Assembly: GCA_023375675.1 (NCBI GenBank)
Contig: JALQBC010000002.1
Location: 1,054,001-1,118,000, forward strand
Direction of reading: 5' to 3'
Source: Cytospora piceicola
Taxonomy: Eukaryota; Ascomycota; Sordariomycetes; Diaporthales; Cytosporaceae
Length of the DNA: 64,000 nucleotides
Below, piece after piece: positions 1 to 11,593 of this stretch; position 1 is the stretch's first letter, and every line of letters begins with the position of its first letter. The notes under the pieces are model-generated. The model saw only the letters and a list, made by a program, of their open reading frames with translations. It made no database searches and was not told the origin of the DNA. The translations under genes and the position numbers were made by a program.

Positions 1-297
1 CTTAACCCGGGCCCAGTTGCTCCAACTCCCATTGCCCCTGCGCCGGGTGCCTCATCTCCAGTACCACCACCTCCATACTACCCAACTGTTTGCACACCAG
101 CGCCGACTTCCACAGTTGCACCATCTCCACCGGCCCAGCCTTACGACTGCCCTACTGGACAGTATCCGTGTCCTCACCGGGGCAATGGTACCACTGCGCC
201 ACCAGCGAGCGTCACGACGGCTGGGGCCGGATACGTCCAGCCTGTGGCGGGCATGGCCATGGTCATTGCCGGCGTGTTCGGGCTGCTCATGTTTTGA
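1..297 (+). CDS. 3' end of a Pro/Thr-rich, probably GPI-anchored cell-surface protein (5' partial)
   Basis: The first frame is open from the window edge to a TGA at 295-297, giving the last 98 residues of a protein that begins outside the window. The visible part is rich in Pro, Ala, Thr and Ser, with PVPPPPYYP near the start, several Cys residues and one NGT glycosylation sequon. It ends in a small-residue stretch (TTAGAG) followed by a hydrophobic tail (AGMAMVIAGVFGLLMF) with nothing after it. That ending is the usual signal for GPI attachment and suggests a cell-wall or plasma-membrane protein. The family cannot be named from the tail alone. A secreted protein with a C-terminal membrane anchor is the alternative. 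Confidence 0.65.
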   Translation, partial: LNPGPVAPTPIAPAPGASSPVPPPPYYPTVCTPAPTSTVAPSPPAQPYDCPTGQYPCPHRGNGTTAPPASVTTAGAGYVQPVAGMAMVIAGVFGLLMF

Positions 298-1446
298 GGA
301 GCTGTCATGTTCTGAAAGACTCATTGATGGCGACCTGGGTTCAATTTTGGAAGATGGCCCATGTCACCATTCGTGTCCATTTTCTTGCAGTCTGTTGAAC
401 ATAAAACTCAGACTTGCTTGGGTGGTGTTTGAAGGATAGCGTGCGGGCCTTCGCAATGTTTTTTCACGGAGGTTTCAACACGGAAAGGGGCTGGTAATCT
501 TGTTTCTGGTCCGATGTCTTTGTCAAGTTTCTCAACTTTGAGAATTTGAAAGCGTTTGGTTTGATGAACCCAGGAATGTTTGTATGTGCGCTTGCAAATG
601 GCTTTTTCGGACGGTCGTTGGAACACCAAATAGTATGTCTGTATACCGTACTAGGTAGCGTTTGGTCAAATGGCAGACTGTTCTCCTCCTACTACCTATA
701 ATTTTTTTTTGGTAATGCATGCATACCTGTTGCTGGCGTCCAGATCGCATGTGTTGTCACACGTGACGTTGGCTCTCCGACCTTTCTCACTGCACTTTCT
801 GGTCATTGGAGGGGGGGGCCCGCTAAGGTTGTTCCCTTCAGAGGACGTTCTCATACACTCGCTCAGATAGATCAAGGCCGATCAGGAACGGTCGAGTTTC
901 TCAGGCGATTTCAGGTACTAGAATTGAAACTATGGTGTGATTGCTATCTTATCTCGGTGCATCCTACCTACTAAGTATGTACGATGATGCAAGGCAGTCC
1001 TCGTATTTCCGCACTGAGTCTCGGTCGAAGATGTCTTCCTTCAGAGCCAAGAAAACACACACATAGGTAAGTAAGGAACGGTCCATATATCTCCGTCGGA
1101 AAAGTCGGAGGAGACAGGGAGGACGCGTGGGGTGATTGAGGACCCCTCAAACGTCATGCAGCTGATGTTCACGATGCATGTTGTTAACTTATTAAGACGC
1201 GTAATTCACCTTGAGGGTTGCAAAACCATATATCTATTCGGCGTAGGTGACAGCTTTGCGATCGCATTTCTGTTCTCGAAGCTCCGTCTTGACACCGAGC
1301 GTAGGTCATCGTCGTCCACTAGATCACGGTGACAACCAAACACTTATAAGTAGGAGGGACATCCCGGACGACTCAGCCTTCATCTGTCCTCGAAGTATTG
1401 CCATTGGCAAACCCAACAGACAGCAATACCAAACACCTCGGCCAAG
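298..1446. other. Intergenic region: 3' UTR of the wall-protein gene and O-methyltransferase promoter
   Basis: No supported gene is visible in these 1.15 kb; the short open frames have no conserved look. It holds a G8 run near 811-818, TACCTA-type motifs near 963-975 and 1065-1076, and a TATA-like TTATAAG at 1344-1350, about 100 bp before the next start codon. Confidence 0.6.
1344..1350 (+). promoter_or_regulatory. TATA-like box upstream of the O-methyltransferase gene
   Basis: TTATAAG lies about 97 bp before the ATG at 1447, a plausible distance for a fungal core promoter. This is a short match only, with no transcript data. Confidence 0.3.
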
Positions 1447-2436
1447 ATGCAGGAAAACATCGCAAAGCTCTACCCCAACCCCGAGACCTCGGCCAAGGTC
1501 ATCGACTACTCCATCACCAAGTCGACGCCCCTGCCGGACTGGCTCCTCAAGTACCACAAGTGGGGGTGCGAGAGCACCAAGGTGCCCGAGTTCCTCATCA
1601 GCACCTTCCAGGCGCAGATGCTGGTGTTCCTCGCGAGGGCCGTGGCCGCCAAGCGGGGTGGGTTTCTCCCCCCCCCCCCCGAGGACCAGCCAAGCCAAGG
1701 CTGAGTGTCGCAGAGATGGCCTGAGCAGGACGCACGCTGACGGTCTTCCCCCCCCCCTTGTATCTAGTGCTCGAGCTGGGTGTCTACATCGGCTTCTCCG
1801 GGATGGTCTGGTCGCACGCCGTCGGGAGGGACGGCAGCGTCGTCGGCCTGGAGCTGAGCGAGGAGTACGCCGGCGTCGCCAGGAAGGCGTTCGCGGAGAA
1901 CGGCGTGGGGAACGTCGAGGTCAAGGTTGGTGATGCCGTGGAATCGTGAGTATCTCTCCTCCTCGCCCCCCCCCCAATCTTATTTACCATCTACCTTCTA
2001 CACATGACATGAATCCCCTCCCACGATGGCAACGAGATAAATAGGAACCCGCCCGCCGCTGACACCCCAGACCAGCCTCGCCGCCCTGGAGCCCCCGGAG
2101 CCCTTCGACGTCATCTTCATCGACGCCAACAAGGACGCCTACCCGCAGTACCTGGACCTCGTCCTGCAGAGGTCCAGGCCGGGCCAGCCCGGCCGCCTCC
2201 TCAGGCCCGGCGGGCTCATCGTGGCCGACAACGTCCTCCGGAGGGCCATCGTCGCCGACGCCACCCCGGCTAACCCCTACTACGTCGAGGACGTCGAGCA
2301 GAACGGCGCGGAGCGCAGCGGGGCGCTGGTCCGGGCGATCCACGAGTTCAACGACAAGCTCGCGGCCGAGCCGAGGCTGGAGGCTTTCTTGATGCCGCTG
2401 TTTGATGGCTTGGGAATGGCGAGGCTTGTGGACTGA
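1447..2436 (+). CDS. SAM-dependent O-methyltransferase, caffeoyl-CoA OMT-like (Methyltransf_3)
   Basis: Three exons, 1447-1657, 1768-1945 and 2076-2436, join in frame to 249 residues, normal for this family. The introns begin GTGGGT and GTGAGT. The second acceptor is the later CAG at 2073-2075, because the CAG at 2068-2070 would break the frame. Motif I (VLELG, about 71-75) binds S-adenosylmethionine and is created across the first splice junction. FIDANK (D146) and ADN (D181, N182) fit the metal ligands of cation-dependent O-methyltransferases. The family methylates catechol-type hydroxyls of small molecules, probably in the cytosol here; the substrate cannot be told. Nothing nearby suggests a biosynthetic cluster. 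Both introns contain long C runs. Translation starts at ATG 1447 after CCAAG. Confidence 0.9.
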
Positions 2437-2721
2437 GTGATGAGCGAGTGGGTGAGATGAGCGGGAGTGGCAGTTTTGGTGTGAGACGTGCTGTTGTGGC
2501 ATTAGAAGTCGAAAGTCTTCTTACCTCGGGGACTGCACAAGTAGACGTATAGATCTTTGCGTCCAATCAAGATACGCTGTTACTTGAGTCTTCTCCGTCA
2601 CTTTTACAGCCTGTAGTTGGTTGTGTCCAAAATTTGTTGTTTTCTAGGCTACGTACTTAGATAAGTACACGGTCGTAGAGATATGCGAGTCCGATGCTGC
2701 CAGCCCTTGATACCCAGCCCG
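2437..2721. other. Intergenic region between convergent genes
   Basis: This should hold the 3' UTRs of the O-methyltransferase (+) and the next gene (-). A TACGTACTTAGATAAGTAC-type motif lies near 2650. Nothing else stands out. Confidence 0.5.
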
Positions 2722-3843
2722 TTATTCCGCGGCATCCGCCTCCGGCGTCCTAGCAGCGAGGTCATCCCACTCGTTGATGTAATCTTGCAGGGATTTCTCA
2801 AGTACAGCCTGGGAGTCCTGACCGTATTCCTGAGGGTAGTGAGGATATCCCGGGCATATATCTACTGGTGGAGGCCGGCCGATGTAGGCTGTGTAGGAAC
2901 CCTCGGTGCTCCGTTCTAGCGATGATGCTGCATTTCTGCCGGCGAAGAGGCTGTAGGGGAAGATAGCCTCCAGCTTGGCCAAGGTAGGCGATGTGGGCGG
3001 GGAACTTGGAGACCGCGGGACAGGAACTATGCTGACCTGCCACTCCTTGGAAGGTGGAGGGGACTGGTCGTCTCTGCCAGTGGTCTCGTTTTGGTTTCCT
3101 CCTGTCACAGTTGGAGACGAAGAAGTATATGCAGTAAGCCTAGATGTATCCGTATTCTGGCGAGGTGGTGCGTGGCTACCAGGGAGATAACAGATCTGAG
3201 TTGCCACTGAGCCAACGCGGACCTCAGGATTCTCGACAACCGGTGGTGATGCCGGCTTCTGTGCGGATGCTACCTTTGATGGCGGGGTTGTTCGTCTTTG
3301 TTGTTCGAGGGACCCTGCACGGGAATTTGCCTGGAGAGATGAGGAATTCAGTATTGTCGCACCAGGCTCTCCAACTCCTTCATTTGAAGAGAGGCAGCTG
3401 CTTTCAGTGCTTTTTTCAGGCGAACGACTGGCAAAAGGCGTCGCCGACCCGCTGTCGAGACAACATGATGCATTATCAGAGCTGTCACCTTCTACCATGG
3501 CGTCCAGGCTGAGGGCGAGAGCTCCAGGTGAAAAGGGCTCTTGGACTGCAGACGCGGCCGATGGACTCCGGCTGCCATCCCTCTCCTCCTCGACGCCTTC
3601 GTAATTCAGTGTCCCCGGGAATCTGTGGCAAATATGATGCTGTCTCGCTCCAGTCGCGTCGGGAACTGACCCCTTTCTTAGAATGATACATTCTCCCGGT
3701 AGCTCATCAGCTGGCCTGGGGCTAACCAGTCCTTGGTCCTCAGCTATCTCGCCAGCAAGTGCAAAGACTCGATAGAGAAGCGCTTCCAGCCGCTCGCACT
3801 TTTCGGAGAACCCACTGTCGTCATCGGGCTGCTTCCTGCTCAT
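2722..3843 (-). CDS. Uncharacterised Ser/Pro-rich protein, 373 aa
   Basis: A single uninterrupted frame of 373 codons starts MSRKQPDDD in a strong context (CCACC before the ATG). The first 60 residues look foldable and helix-prone (ECERLEALLYRVFALAGEIAEDQ-like spacing of hydrophobics). Most of the rest is low-complexity Ser, Pro, Thr and Gly with short SPSS/SPPTSP tracts, suggesting a disordered, possibly phosphorylated protein. The C-terminus has tyrosine-rich patches (YPHYPQEYGQ) and another short hydrophobic stretch ending WDDLAARTPEADAAE. I see no signal peptide, membrane segment or catalytic motif. Length, codon use and start context argue for a real gene. I do not recognise the family. 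Confidence 0.7.
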   Translation of the reverse strand: MSRKQPDDDSGFSEKCERLEALLYRVFALAGEIAEDQGLVSPRPADELPGECIILRKGSVPDATGARQHHICHRFPGTLNYEGVEEERDGSRSPSAASAVQEPFSPGALALSLDAMVEGDSSDNASCCLDSGSATPFASRSPEKSTESSCLSSNEGVGEPGATILNSSSLQANSRAGSLEQQRRTTPPSKVASAQKPASPPVVENPEVRVGSVATQICYLPGSHAPPRQNTDTSRLTAYTSSSPTVTGGNQNETTGRDDQSPPPSKEWQVSIVPVPRSPSSPPTSPTLAKLEAIFPYSLFAGRNAASSLERSTEGSYTAYIGRPPPVDICPGYPHYPQEYGQDSQAVLEKSLQDYINEWDDLAARTPEADAAE

Positions 3844-4149
3844 GGTGGAACTTTGCGACTTTGTGAAGGTGTTCGTGTGTGATCTGATAGGATTATAGGG
3901 AGGTGGGCAGTCGATTTGGCAAACCGAGAAGTGAGGTGATCATGCTATTGCAGCGGCGAATACCAAGTTCGCAATGGAAGCCTTCAAGGACCTATAATTC
4001 ACCTCCTGCAGGCGGGAAGATCCTGTACGGACCAGTGTGCCGGGTCAGGGCGCACCTTCCTCTACGTCGCAGCTGGTCCTCACGACGGGAGCCATCGTCG
4101 TCGTCATTCCTGAATCGGTCGGGTCGGGGCGGGACATAGTACCTTCCCA
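3844..4149. other. Intergenic region between two minus-strand genes
   Basis: About 300 bp holding the promoter and 5' leader of the 373-residue gene and the 3' UTR of the next gene. No gene is seen. Confidence 0.5.
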
Positions 4150-5226
4150 TCATCCTGAAGCTTCCCAATCGCACGCCACAGCAAAGTGGCCGAGGTCATC
4201 CAAAGTGATGTCCCACATCGGCTGGGACATTGAGACAAACCCGCCTTTTTCCACAATACTCTTTCCGTCAAGTCCGGCGGTACGCCCATCACCGGCAAGT
4301 ATTGCCTTGGCAGGTATGCTTTCACCTTCTGCCTCGCCATCGTCCCGTTGAGCAGTGATGATGTGCATACCTAAGCCTGACCTGACCTCACCCACGTTCA
4401 CCCCGATGCTCGACCCGGCGGGCCTGTCGTACTCGGAGTCTCCCTTCACCTGGACTAGCCAGTCGCGCACTTCCGCGGCAAGGCCGCCAGGGACGTACTT
4501 CGCGCCGCGGCGTTGCGGGGAGAAGGCGTCAGGCAGTGGGTGCCGCTGGGTCCCAATGGCAGCTTCGGTGGCCTTGAAGCGCGGGGCGTTCCGGAACGTT
4601 GGGTGCCGGATGGCCTGCTCCTCGGGTGACCGGGGCGACTGAGCTGCCGAGTCCGTCATGGGTTCCTGAGTGCTGGTGGGGGACTCAAGGAGTAGTCTGT
4701 CGTCCAGCATGGGAGTACTGGAGACCTCTACCTGCTCGGTTTCCTCCATGAGCTCATCGGTAATATCCCGCTCCGAACCGATGTCAACTTCTGGTGAGAT
4801 GGAGACCCGGCGGCGCTTTGGCGGCGGTTCATCCTGGCAAAAGGTTGATCTAGACGCAGAGGGCGAGTCGATCTCGATTGACTCATTCAGGGACTGTTGA
4901 TCCAGGCTATCATCTTCGTGGCTTGGTATCTCTTCTGAGATGGGCGAGGTATCGATAGCATCGCTCATGGGCTCATATGGTGTGGCTCTAGGTCTTGTCG
5001 ACGGTGGCGCCGGCGTTGAGAAGGGGGGTGGCTGGTGAGAGGTCTGGCGAGGTGTGCCTGAGACGTTGAACCGCGGAGTAGACGCGAATTGACGAGGACC
5101 ATTCTGCAATGAAACGGGGGTATGGTTTTGCTTTTGCGTCTGCGTCTGCGGTGGCTGGTTCTTCCTGGGTAGAATAAAGCGCGATTGGGCTGGTGCCTGG
5201 CTGTGAGTTAGCATGAGATGCAGCAT
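4150..5226 (-). CDS. Uncharacterised, probably nuclear protein with a C-terminal globular region, 358 aa
   Basis: One frame of 358 codons ends at the TGA at 4150-4152. The N-terminal 200 residues are low-complexity (Gln, Pro, Ser, acidic) and include a basic patch PPPKRRRV that looks like a nuclear localisation signal. From about residue 215 the sequence becomes ordered: RHPTFRNAPRFK, then AKYVPGGLAAEVRDWLVQVK, and an end with alternating hydrophobics (WDITLDDLGHFAVACDW) of the kind seen in small beta-rich domains. I infer a nuclear role from the basic patch only and cannot name the family. The start is uncertain. A branch-point and acceptor-like CTAACTCACAG lies just after the first codons, so a short upstream exon is possible, but the best nearby donor would not keep frame. 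Confidence 0.65.
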   Translation of the reverse strand: MLHLMLTHSQAPAQSRFILPRKNQPPQTQTQKQNHTPVSLQNGPRQFASTPRFNVSGTPRQTSHQPPPFSTPAPPSTRPRATPYEPMSDAIDTSPISEEIPSHEDDSLDQQSLNESIEIDSPSASRSTFCQDEPPPKRRRVSISPEVDIGSERDITDELMEETEQVEVSSTPMLDDRLLLESPTSTQEPMTDSAAQSPRSPEEQAIRHPTFRNAPRFKATEAAIGTQRHPLPDAFSPQRRGAKYVPGGLAAEVRDWLVQVKGDSEYDRPAGSSIGVNVGEVRSGLGMHIITAQRDDGEAEGESIPAKAILAGDGRTAGLDGKSIVEKGGFVSMSQPMWDITLDDLGHFAVACDWEASG

Positions 5227-5699
5227 ATCCGTGGCTCAGGCAAAACTGACCGACGGCGCCATCTTTTCTTCCAGTGCACTGATCCCAGATATACATAAGA
5301 GTTCGATTTCACTTGTCGACCGGGACCATCGCATGCAGATAGATCGTAAGGCTCATTAATGCTTCGCGATCGGAATTAGAAGGGGCTCGCTCCGTCACCA
5401 AGGCTCCGGTGCACCCCGAGTCAACAGGTGCATTGTTCAACAGTAGTACCGCAGTGACTACCTAGGTATGTCATGATTGGACGTTTATTTCTCAAGTCTT
5501 AATGTTTGAGACTCGCTTGGCTCAAGTCCAACAAAGAGAAAAAGTATGAGGAAGCAAGTGATGGCAACTTTGACATGACGAGCCTTTACTGGGAAGGAGT
5601 GGATTTAGTCAGCATCTTACCTCAGCAGCCCAGACCGGCGGACCTCATATGTACCTATACAGGGCATATCTATAACTCCCTCCTGTCTTTGTTCTACCT
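5227..5699. other. Intergenic region next to the GT32 3' half
   Basis: This 473-bp stretch holds the presumed promoter of the 358-residue gene and the 3' UTR of the broken GT32 gene. A perfect palindrome TACCTAGGTA lies at 5459-5468. No gene is seen. Confidence 0.5.
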
Positions 5700-6308
5700 T
5701 CAGCAGAGCGGATTGCCCTTGTTCCCCTCCCTCCAGCTCCCCCGGAACAGATGCCTCGCCAGAGCCATCTCCGGCACGCCGTCCTCTTCCCTCGTAGCCC
5801 CTGAATGCGCCATACCGCTCGCAAACGCATCAACAGGCAGCACCAGCACATCGCCAACGAGCCTCGGCCCCTTCAGCCCGGACAGGCCCCTCAGCCCGGC
5901 AGGGTCGACGCTCCGCATGTGCGCGAGCACGACCTCCGTCCAGGCCGCAGGCCCCGTGATGTTGAGGACCTCCTGCTCGGAGAAGGCCACCTCATGCAGC
6001 GTTCCCGCGCCCCACGAGGACCGGTGCCCCGCCAGCAGGCGCAGCGCGCGCTCGACCGCCGCGGCGAAGACGGGGTGCCCCGCCGCCGCGGCGACGATGG
6101 TCCACTGGCAGAACTGCACCTCGTGGAGCACCCCCCTCGGCCGGCCCCCGCCGCCGTCGTCCTGCCCCGGGCCCGAGGCGGAGGAGGAGGAGGCGGCGGC
6201 CGAGGTGGCCAGCTCGTCCCACTCCACGCCCACCACCAGCCTCGCGCCGCGGTCCAGGTAGTCGCCCCACGGCAGCCACTCGTCGATGGGCCTCAGCGGC
6301 ACCGTGTC
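5700..6308 (-). pseudogene. 3' half of a split GT32 (Och1-like) alpha-1,6-mannosyltransferase
   Basis: This open stretch encodes 202 residues plus stop and begins, in frame, at the second Asp of a DXD motif (DTVPLRPIDEW). The Asp-Thr followed by a loop ending in P-I is typical of the GT32/Gly_transf_sug family, Golgi enzymes that use GDP-mannose to start N-glycan outer chains. Later stretches fit the catalytic C-terminal half (QFCQWTIVAAAAGHPVF; GPAAWTEVVLAHM). It has no start codon and no first half. Upstream in the minus direction the frame runs into AT-rich repeat DNA. The missing half is at 55199-55606 on the same strand. The two parts together would give about 338 residues, a normal family length. 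No stop or frameshift is present, so the break looks fairly recent or the fragment is under little decay. Confidence 0.85.
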
Positions 6309-6445
6309 TACCTCGACAACGAGAGGCGGTAATTTCCGATTTTAGCAGGTTTCGGCTCCCGAGACAGTATTTCGGGAGTATATTTTCGAGTTTAAAACCT
6401 GTTTTTAAAGTACATCTCGAGTATAATACATATATCGTAAGTTAA
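6309..6445 (+). repeat. Left terminal inverted repeat
   Basis: Read inward, this end runs ACCTCGACAACGAGAG, then GCAGGTTTCGGCTCCCGAGACAG, then CTCGAGTATAATA-type units. It pairs with the reverse complement of 55060-55198. Many differences are C/T or G/A transitions, as RIP would produce. Confidence 0.75.
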
Positions 6446-6479
6446 AACTTTATCTCTAAAGTTTAGCTTCGAGACTTCG

Positions 6480-6850
6480 AGACTATAACTCGAGGTCGGC
6501 CTTTAGCTAGCCTTCGAAACTAGTCTTTAAGTCTTAATTGTAACTATTACTATCTCTATATCGCCCTTAACCTTTAACCCTCGGCCTTTAAGTCTTAATC
6601 GTCTAGCTTCTATTACGCCTAAGTAAAATAGACTACTAATTATTTAACTGTAACCGTATAGGTAGTATTACTAATACCTTTTACAGCCGGTCCGCTACGG
6701 TCGGCTTAAACTATACCGAGTAAAAAAAGCAATATAAAAGGCTATAATACCTTAAACAGTTTAGCCGGATAATCTACAGATAACTACGATATCTCTTACG
6801 GTCGGTCTGCTACGAAAAACGTAATGTATACTATAAAAACAGCTACTAAA
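6480..6850 (+). repeat. Left subterminal repeat region, inverted homologue of 50590-51190
   Basis: Positions 6672-6719 align without gaps to the reverse complement of 50634-50681: 48 positions with about 6 differences, all transitions. The preceding part (CTTCGA, ATCGCC, TAGCCTTCGA-type units) matches the tandem array at 50750-51190 in reverse. The left copy has only a few units and the right copy many. Confidence 0.7.
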
Positions 6851-9800
6851 TTATAATATAGGTAACGTAAAAATCTCGCTTAAAGGTTAGTTATAAAGGG
6901 CCCCCGGCTTAAAAAGGACAAAAGGAAAGGCTATTCGATTAAATACTAAAAGCGATAAAAACGATAAATAGTTATAATCGTTCGTATAATATCCTAACGC
7001 TTAAATTCATATATCTAATTTAAATATCCTTACCCTTATTTATTATAAAGTTATTATCGTTATCACCTTATTACTATTAAAGCTATTATTCACCTTTAAA
7101 ACTATCGTTATTATCGTCGGTATAGTTACCTTTAAAACCCTCTTTAGCCTTAAAACTATCGCTACTATCGTTATTATCGCTACTGTTATTATTATCGATA
7201 CTACCGGCGCTATCCTCGCCTTTATCTATAATATCGTTTAACGCTACCGCCTATACTAATAGTAATATACTGTTATTCGATCTCGACTAAAAGACAGCTA
7301 GCCGGGATAAACGCCGATATATAGTAGTTTCGATTTCGCTATCTGATTCTAGCTCCGAAGACTAACGCTTTAAAGATCTCTCCGAAAAGTAATTATCGTT
7401 AAAATTATAACGTTTTAAGGTTAACTTCTTAATACTCGAAACCAGCTGTTATCTAATAACACCTCTACTAATAACGACACTTTTAACAGATACTTAACCT
7501 TCTCCTTTAAAAAATATACACGCCTTTATATAAGCGATCGAAAGGTCGTTATCGATCGACTTAAATATATCGCGGTTTATATAGTATTAACCTATTAAGT
7601 AATATTTTATAAGGTTTAATAGCTTATAAAAAGAACCTTTAAAGCATTTAGGGTATCCGTTATTCCTTAAGTCGGTAAAAATACCGTCGTCGTTTAAAAA
7701 GATATCTCGAAGCTTTTTCGAAAGGTTTTTAACCTTTCTTATAAGGTTTAACGACGTGCTTTACGGTTCTGCTCTTTAATAACGTTCTGCTATATATTAC
7801 TTAAACCGGTAAAAGATATTAGTCTCGAATTCGTAATACCGATAACAGTATTCCCGCGGTAATAGTATAAAAGTAAGATCTCGGAATTCGTATTCTATAG
7901 TACTAAAATATTAATTATAATTACTTAATTTCTAAAAGCTATATTTATAAGCTTAATATATAAAAGTTTTTTCTTTCTACTTATTGCTTTAGCCTTTCTT
8001 TTATAAACCGCGATCTTATATAGCTTTACGGTTATTTTAAGAATCTTAAAATACCTACGATAAAGAAGGTTTTTAAATAGCCTTTTACGTTTAGATAGTA
8101 GCCTTGTCGATAATATTTATCTTACCTTTAAAATAAAGGTTAAAGTAAAAAATAACCTTTTTATAGTTCTCCGAGTCTTTATATCTCCGTTAATCCTTTT
8201 TATAGTTAGTCTCGATATAACAGATCGAGTATTAGAACGTCTTTAATAGCCTTTAATTAGGCTTACCGCGGTCGTTTATATATTATTAGTAGAATTAGCT
8301 AGATTAATACCTATTAAAAATATTTATTATACTCGTTTAAAAAAAGCTGTATTTATAAACTATTATAGGAGGAGATTGCTTTTTTAAAAGTATATAAATC
8401 TAACGGTATTTTTCTAAGTCCCTTTTTATATCGAATCTCTTCTGTTTCCCGGTATAGTCGATATAGTTGTAATAAAGGTATTTTTAAAAAAACTCGTATA
8501 CTTAATTAAACACCCTTTCTATATCGAGATAAGAGTTAATATCCCGATAAGCTTTTAAAGCTTTCTAGTTAAAGAATAATCTTTAGTAATTATTATACTT
8601 ATACTTTTACTCGTTATAAAAGTAGTTAAAGTAGTATTAAAGCTAGCTAACGTCGAGGTTACCGGTAATATAATTAAGGTACCGGAAAGAGAGAAGCTAG
8701 TCTTAACTACTTATAAAATAAGCTAATAAAAGGTTTAAAGTATTAAGGTCGGGAAACGAAAAGTTAAAGGCTTTTATCTTAAGACGTTCCCTTAAAGCTT
8801 ATCGCTTTCTGTTAAGTTTAAGGTCGAGCTTTTAAAATAAACTACTCGTTAAAATCTATAATAAATAAGTAAACTAAGCTAGCTAAAATAAAGGATTATA
8901 AAAGCTTATAACCTTATTAGTAATATTATTATTTTAAGAAACTTTACGAAACTTGTTTTAAAAGCTCTTTACCGAATCGAATAAATCTAGGTATATAATA
9001 GGTTTAACTACCGGTAATAAAAGACTTTAATACCCTGAAAATATTATCGAGTTCGGAGGTCTTTATATAGTAGGTATATAGCGGAAAGGGTTGTTTTTAA
9101 ATAGTATAATTAGAAAGCTTTAACAGTCTGTAATCGATTATTAAACTTTAAATATAAAGTTTAATAAGTAACAGTCTTTACTTAGCCGTCGGTTACTAAC
9201 CTTTTAAACGGCTTAAACGACTTATTATAAAACGTTATAAACAATTTAAAAAAGGAACCGCTTTTAATAAACACCTAGTTTAAGCTTATAAAGGTCGAAG
9301 CGTGCTATAGCTTTATTATATTTCCTATAGAAATTCGATAAAGCTAGTATAGTATATAAAGTACCGATTATATAGCTAAAAGAGTATAACTAGCTATAGT
9401 AAGAGATATAGAAAGGACAGATATATATGCTATCGAGAAGTATATAGGTTTCGAACTCTACTTCGCTAAGGCCGTAGCTTTTAAAAATAGCTAAGCAGCT
9501 TTATTAAATCCTAAACGCCTTTTAAACTAATACGTTATTAAGGGATCTTTTATTACCGATAAAGGGCTTAAGAAAAGGATGTTTAGCCTTTATAAGCTTT
9601 TCCTTTACGATTTATGTTTTTTTCCCTATCGATATAGTTTTAAATACTATCTTTAGGTTTTCGTTCGTCTGCTTAGCCTATTACTTATACCGAGCTTAAT
9701 ATATTCCGGAGAACCTTAGTAGACGTTAAGCTATTATTAAGTTTTCTATAGTTACGGTAAGCTATTAAAAAACAGGAAAACGTTAAACTTAAAAAGTCTC

Positions 9801-11593
9801 GAAATCTCGTAAAACTCTTTACTAATATACGCCGATTATAAAGTCGAAAAGAAACTAAGTCTAGCCCTTTACCTAGTTTAAAAAGCCTATTATAACTACT
9901 ATATTAGCCTTTATATAATAATATAAAGCCCTTTAGTAATAAGCAAACGGTATAAAAGCTTTTAAAGATAGTATAAATAGTAAGGCCGGGAAAAAAGTAT
10001 TTTAACTAGTTAAAAAGTCGAAAGCTTATAGGTTTAAGAAATTATTAGTATTTACTATTATAATTTTAGCAGATAAGATTAAATAAAAGTTATACCGGAA
10101 GCTATTTATAATATCTTTAAAGCGTTCGTTATATTCCTTTTTAAAGAGGCCGGGTATAAGTTTATCGTTTCGAATATTCTTTCGAAAATCTTTAAACTTT
10201 AATTTAAATATAAGAATATCCTTAAAACCGACTAAGAATACTTTATCGTTAGCCTTTTAATTAAAAACTGCTTTAACGATAATTATATAGTTATTTTAAA
10301 CGTAAAGCTTAAATAATCCCTCGAGCCTATCTTTATCCTTAGTATTGCCGAGCTTTTAAATAATTGCGGCCTTTTATAGCTCGATAACCTCCTTAATACT
10401 CTTATTCTAACTTATAACCGTTATCGGGTTATTTTCGTAAACGATCTTACGTTATATTTTAATAATAAAAAGTCTATACTTTTACCCGCTTAATTATTAA
10501 AGTACGTCGACGATTATAGTAAGTAGGAACTAAATATTAATACCGGCGGTTACTAAAATAAGTACGAAAAGTTCTTAAGTAAAAGTAGTATATAGCTTTC
10601 GTAAAACCGATATCGTATCGAAGTATAAAAGCTTCTTTTTAAACTTAACGATTAAAGCTTAATATAAGCCGATAAATAACAGGTTTATAACCGTAATACA
10701 GATAAAAGCCGACTTAATATCTTTTATTTCCTAACTTAACTAAGCGATAATATCTTCCTATACGCTTATTAATAATAAAAGTACCTCGAAGAAAAAGTAC
10801 CTTATACCGTATCCCTACTAAGTAAGCTATAATAACGTATCTATTTCGTTATTTTTAAGTTAAGCCTATTAGTTTATTAACTTAAAGGCTCTGTTAAAAA
10901 AACGTATTTAGTTTAGCTATATAAATACCCTGAATCTATCTCTCGTCTTTTATTAAGACTGTAAAAGGCTGTCGGCTAGCTTATCGTCCCCCTAGATATA
11001 AAAAAACTACTTAATAGCGACAGTAACAGTAAAGGTAATAACAGAGGTAACGGCTTAGTTATAAGTTTATATCGATAACTCGCTAAGTATCGTATAAGGT
11101 TAGTTAACTATCTTATCCTCTCTTTAAAGGTTCGGCTTTATTAAATATAGTTAGTATTAAATAATCGAGATAAAAACTTAAAAGCTTACTATCGATAACT
11201 CGTTAAAAATTATATAAAATTAGTTAGCTATTTTATCCTTTTCTTAAAGGGTCGGCTTCGAAGCCGACTTTTTAAAGTTAAAAGATAGTTTAGCTTAGAT
11301 ATTATTAATAATAATAGAGAAGAAAAAGTCTTATATTACTTATACGTTTACTTATAATAGCCGGAGGTTTAGTATCGGATTAAAGTTACTTATATAATAA
11401 AATTTAGTCTAATAAGAATTAGTCTAATAAAATCTAAATATCTTTAAGATTTCTTAAATAAGGTTTACGTAAAGATATTAGTTCGTAGATAAGATAAAAA
11501 GACTAAGATTCTGTTATTATTATATCTATCTAATAGTAAAAAACAAGGTAAAGTTAGAAAACTAAAAGAGCGTTTATAAAATAGTATTAGCTA
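6851..11593. other. RIP-degraded AT-rich DNA, no gene
   Basis: TpA-rich, CpA/TpG-poor sequence with stops in every frame. I could not recognise any protein family in it. It is presumably a decayed transposable element. Confidence 0.7.

Noticed and set aside
1247..1933. 228-codon plus-strand frame over the O-methyltransferase gene
   Set aside because: It reads in the wrong frame through exons and introns, giving Arg/Pro/Ser-rich sequence; the spliced methyltransferase explains the region.
4988..5296. 102-codon minus-strand frame overlapping the start of the 358-residue protein
   Set aside because: A different frame over the low-complexity N-terminus. A spliced model linking it to the main frame would need a donor that does not keep the phase.
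5506..6332. Long plus-strand frames opposite the GT32 3' half
   Set aside because: Antisense shadows in GC-rich coding DNA; the minus-strand frame has the GT32 family features.
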